A DNA stretch of 59,621 nt, taken from positions 1 through 59,621 of IMG/VR virus record IMGVR_UViG_3300042197_002679; one strand, written 5' to 3'. Positions within the stretch are counted from its first letter, which is position 1. Each line of letters starts with the position of its first letter. Shown piece after piece: positions 59,504 through 59,621 of this stretch. The stretch is from a virus. Made by a program: the position numbers and the translations under genes. The notes below the pieces were generated by a model. That model was given only the letters and a program-made list of their open reading frames with translations, was not told the DNA's origin and did not search any database.

Positions 59504-59621
59504 AGTCTCTTAAAACACCCTTGAGGTATCCAGGCGGAAAGTCCCGTGCTTGCACCAAGATGGATCCTTATTTTCCAGATCTCCGCAACTATGATGAATT
59601 CCGTGAACCATTTCTTGGTGG
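59500..59621 (+). CDS. dam: Start of a Dam-type (D12 class) DNA adenine methyltransferase, truncated by window edge
   Basis: ATG at 59500 overlaps the gp44 stop. The 40 residues seen carry two signatures of D12-class N6-adenine methyltransferases: LRYPGGKSRACTKM near the start (family WxGGK motif, S-adenosylmethionine binding) and FREPFLGG at the edge of the window (motif I, PFxGGG). The catalytic DPPY lies beyond the window. It probably methylates GATC or a related site, as T4 Dam does, to protect the phage DNA or mark it. No terminator or promoter separates it from gp44. Confidence 0.8.
   Translation, partial: MKSLKTPLRYPGGKSRACTKMDPYFPDLRNYDEFREPFLG

Noticed and set aside
1-59621. tRNA genes, CRISPR arrays, integrase, photosynthesis genes (psbA, psbD, hli)
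   Set aside because: Looked for on both strands by eye and by product; none seen in this window. They may lie elsewhere in the genome.

Overview
The window is about 59.6 kb of a T4-like cyanophage (a contractile-tailed phage of marine Synechococcus or Prochlorococcus). The call rests on the order and motifs of T4 core genes: 25-6-(7)-8, 13-14-15-16-17-18-19-20-(67)-21-22-23-3, uvsY-uvsW-55-47-46 and 45-44. It is supported by cyanophage-typical accessory genes (a cobS-type MoxR ATPase, a YHYH-domain giant tail protein and many small conserved orphans). Every gene I accept is on the + strand. The DNA is AT-rich, most strongly so in the tail genes. Both ends cut through genes. I see no tRNA, CRISPR array, integrase, lysogeny gene or photosynthesis gene.

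Layout. 1-3160: an accessory block of small orphans, a glycosyltransferase-like gene, two strong sigma70-type promoters and several inverted repeats. 3180-29750: baseplate and neck genes, including a 4125-residue gp7-like protein, an enlarged gp8, a 2499-residue DUF4815-type structural protein, gp13 and an enlarged gp14. 29796-36225: gp15, then the terminase genes gp16 and gp17 separated by a 3.3 kb insert of four genes. 36541-45228: tail sheath, tail tube, portal, a core protein, protease, scaffold and major capsid. 45303-45779: a free-standing GIY-YIG homing endonuclease. 45792-52272: gp3, uvsY, uvsW, the late sigma factor gp55, and the gp47/gp46 nuclease. 52287-55671: a VWA protein with an HExxH motif and a protein with a T4-type capsid targeting sequence. 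55739-59621: CobS-like ATPase, sliding clamp, clamp loader, and the start of a Dam-type methyltransferase.

Regulation can be read from the sequence. Structural genes are preceded by TATAAATA-like late boxes, the class read by gp55 with the gp45 clamp, and in about half of the cases the upstream gene's TAA stop is part of the box. gp55, the clamp region and the early block have host-type -35/-10 promoters. All five terminator-like hairpins found (two of them weak) are fused to, or directly followed by, a promoter element.

The points I rate highest are: (1) two proteins, perhaps three, with N-termini matching the T4 capsid targeting sequence and gp21 cleavage site, hence candidate internal proteins injected with the DNA; (2) terminator-promoter hinges; (3) a MoxR ATPase paired with a VWA/HExxH protein; (4) three kinds of small repeat module shared among five different tail and neck proteins.
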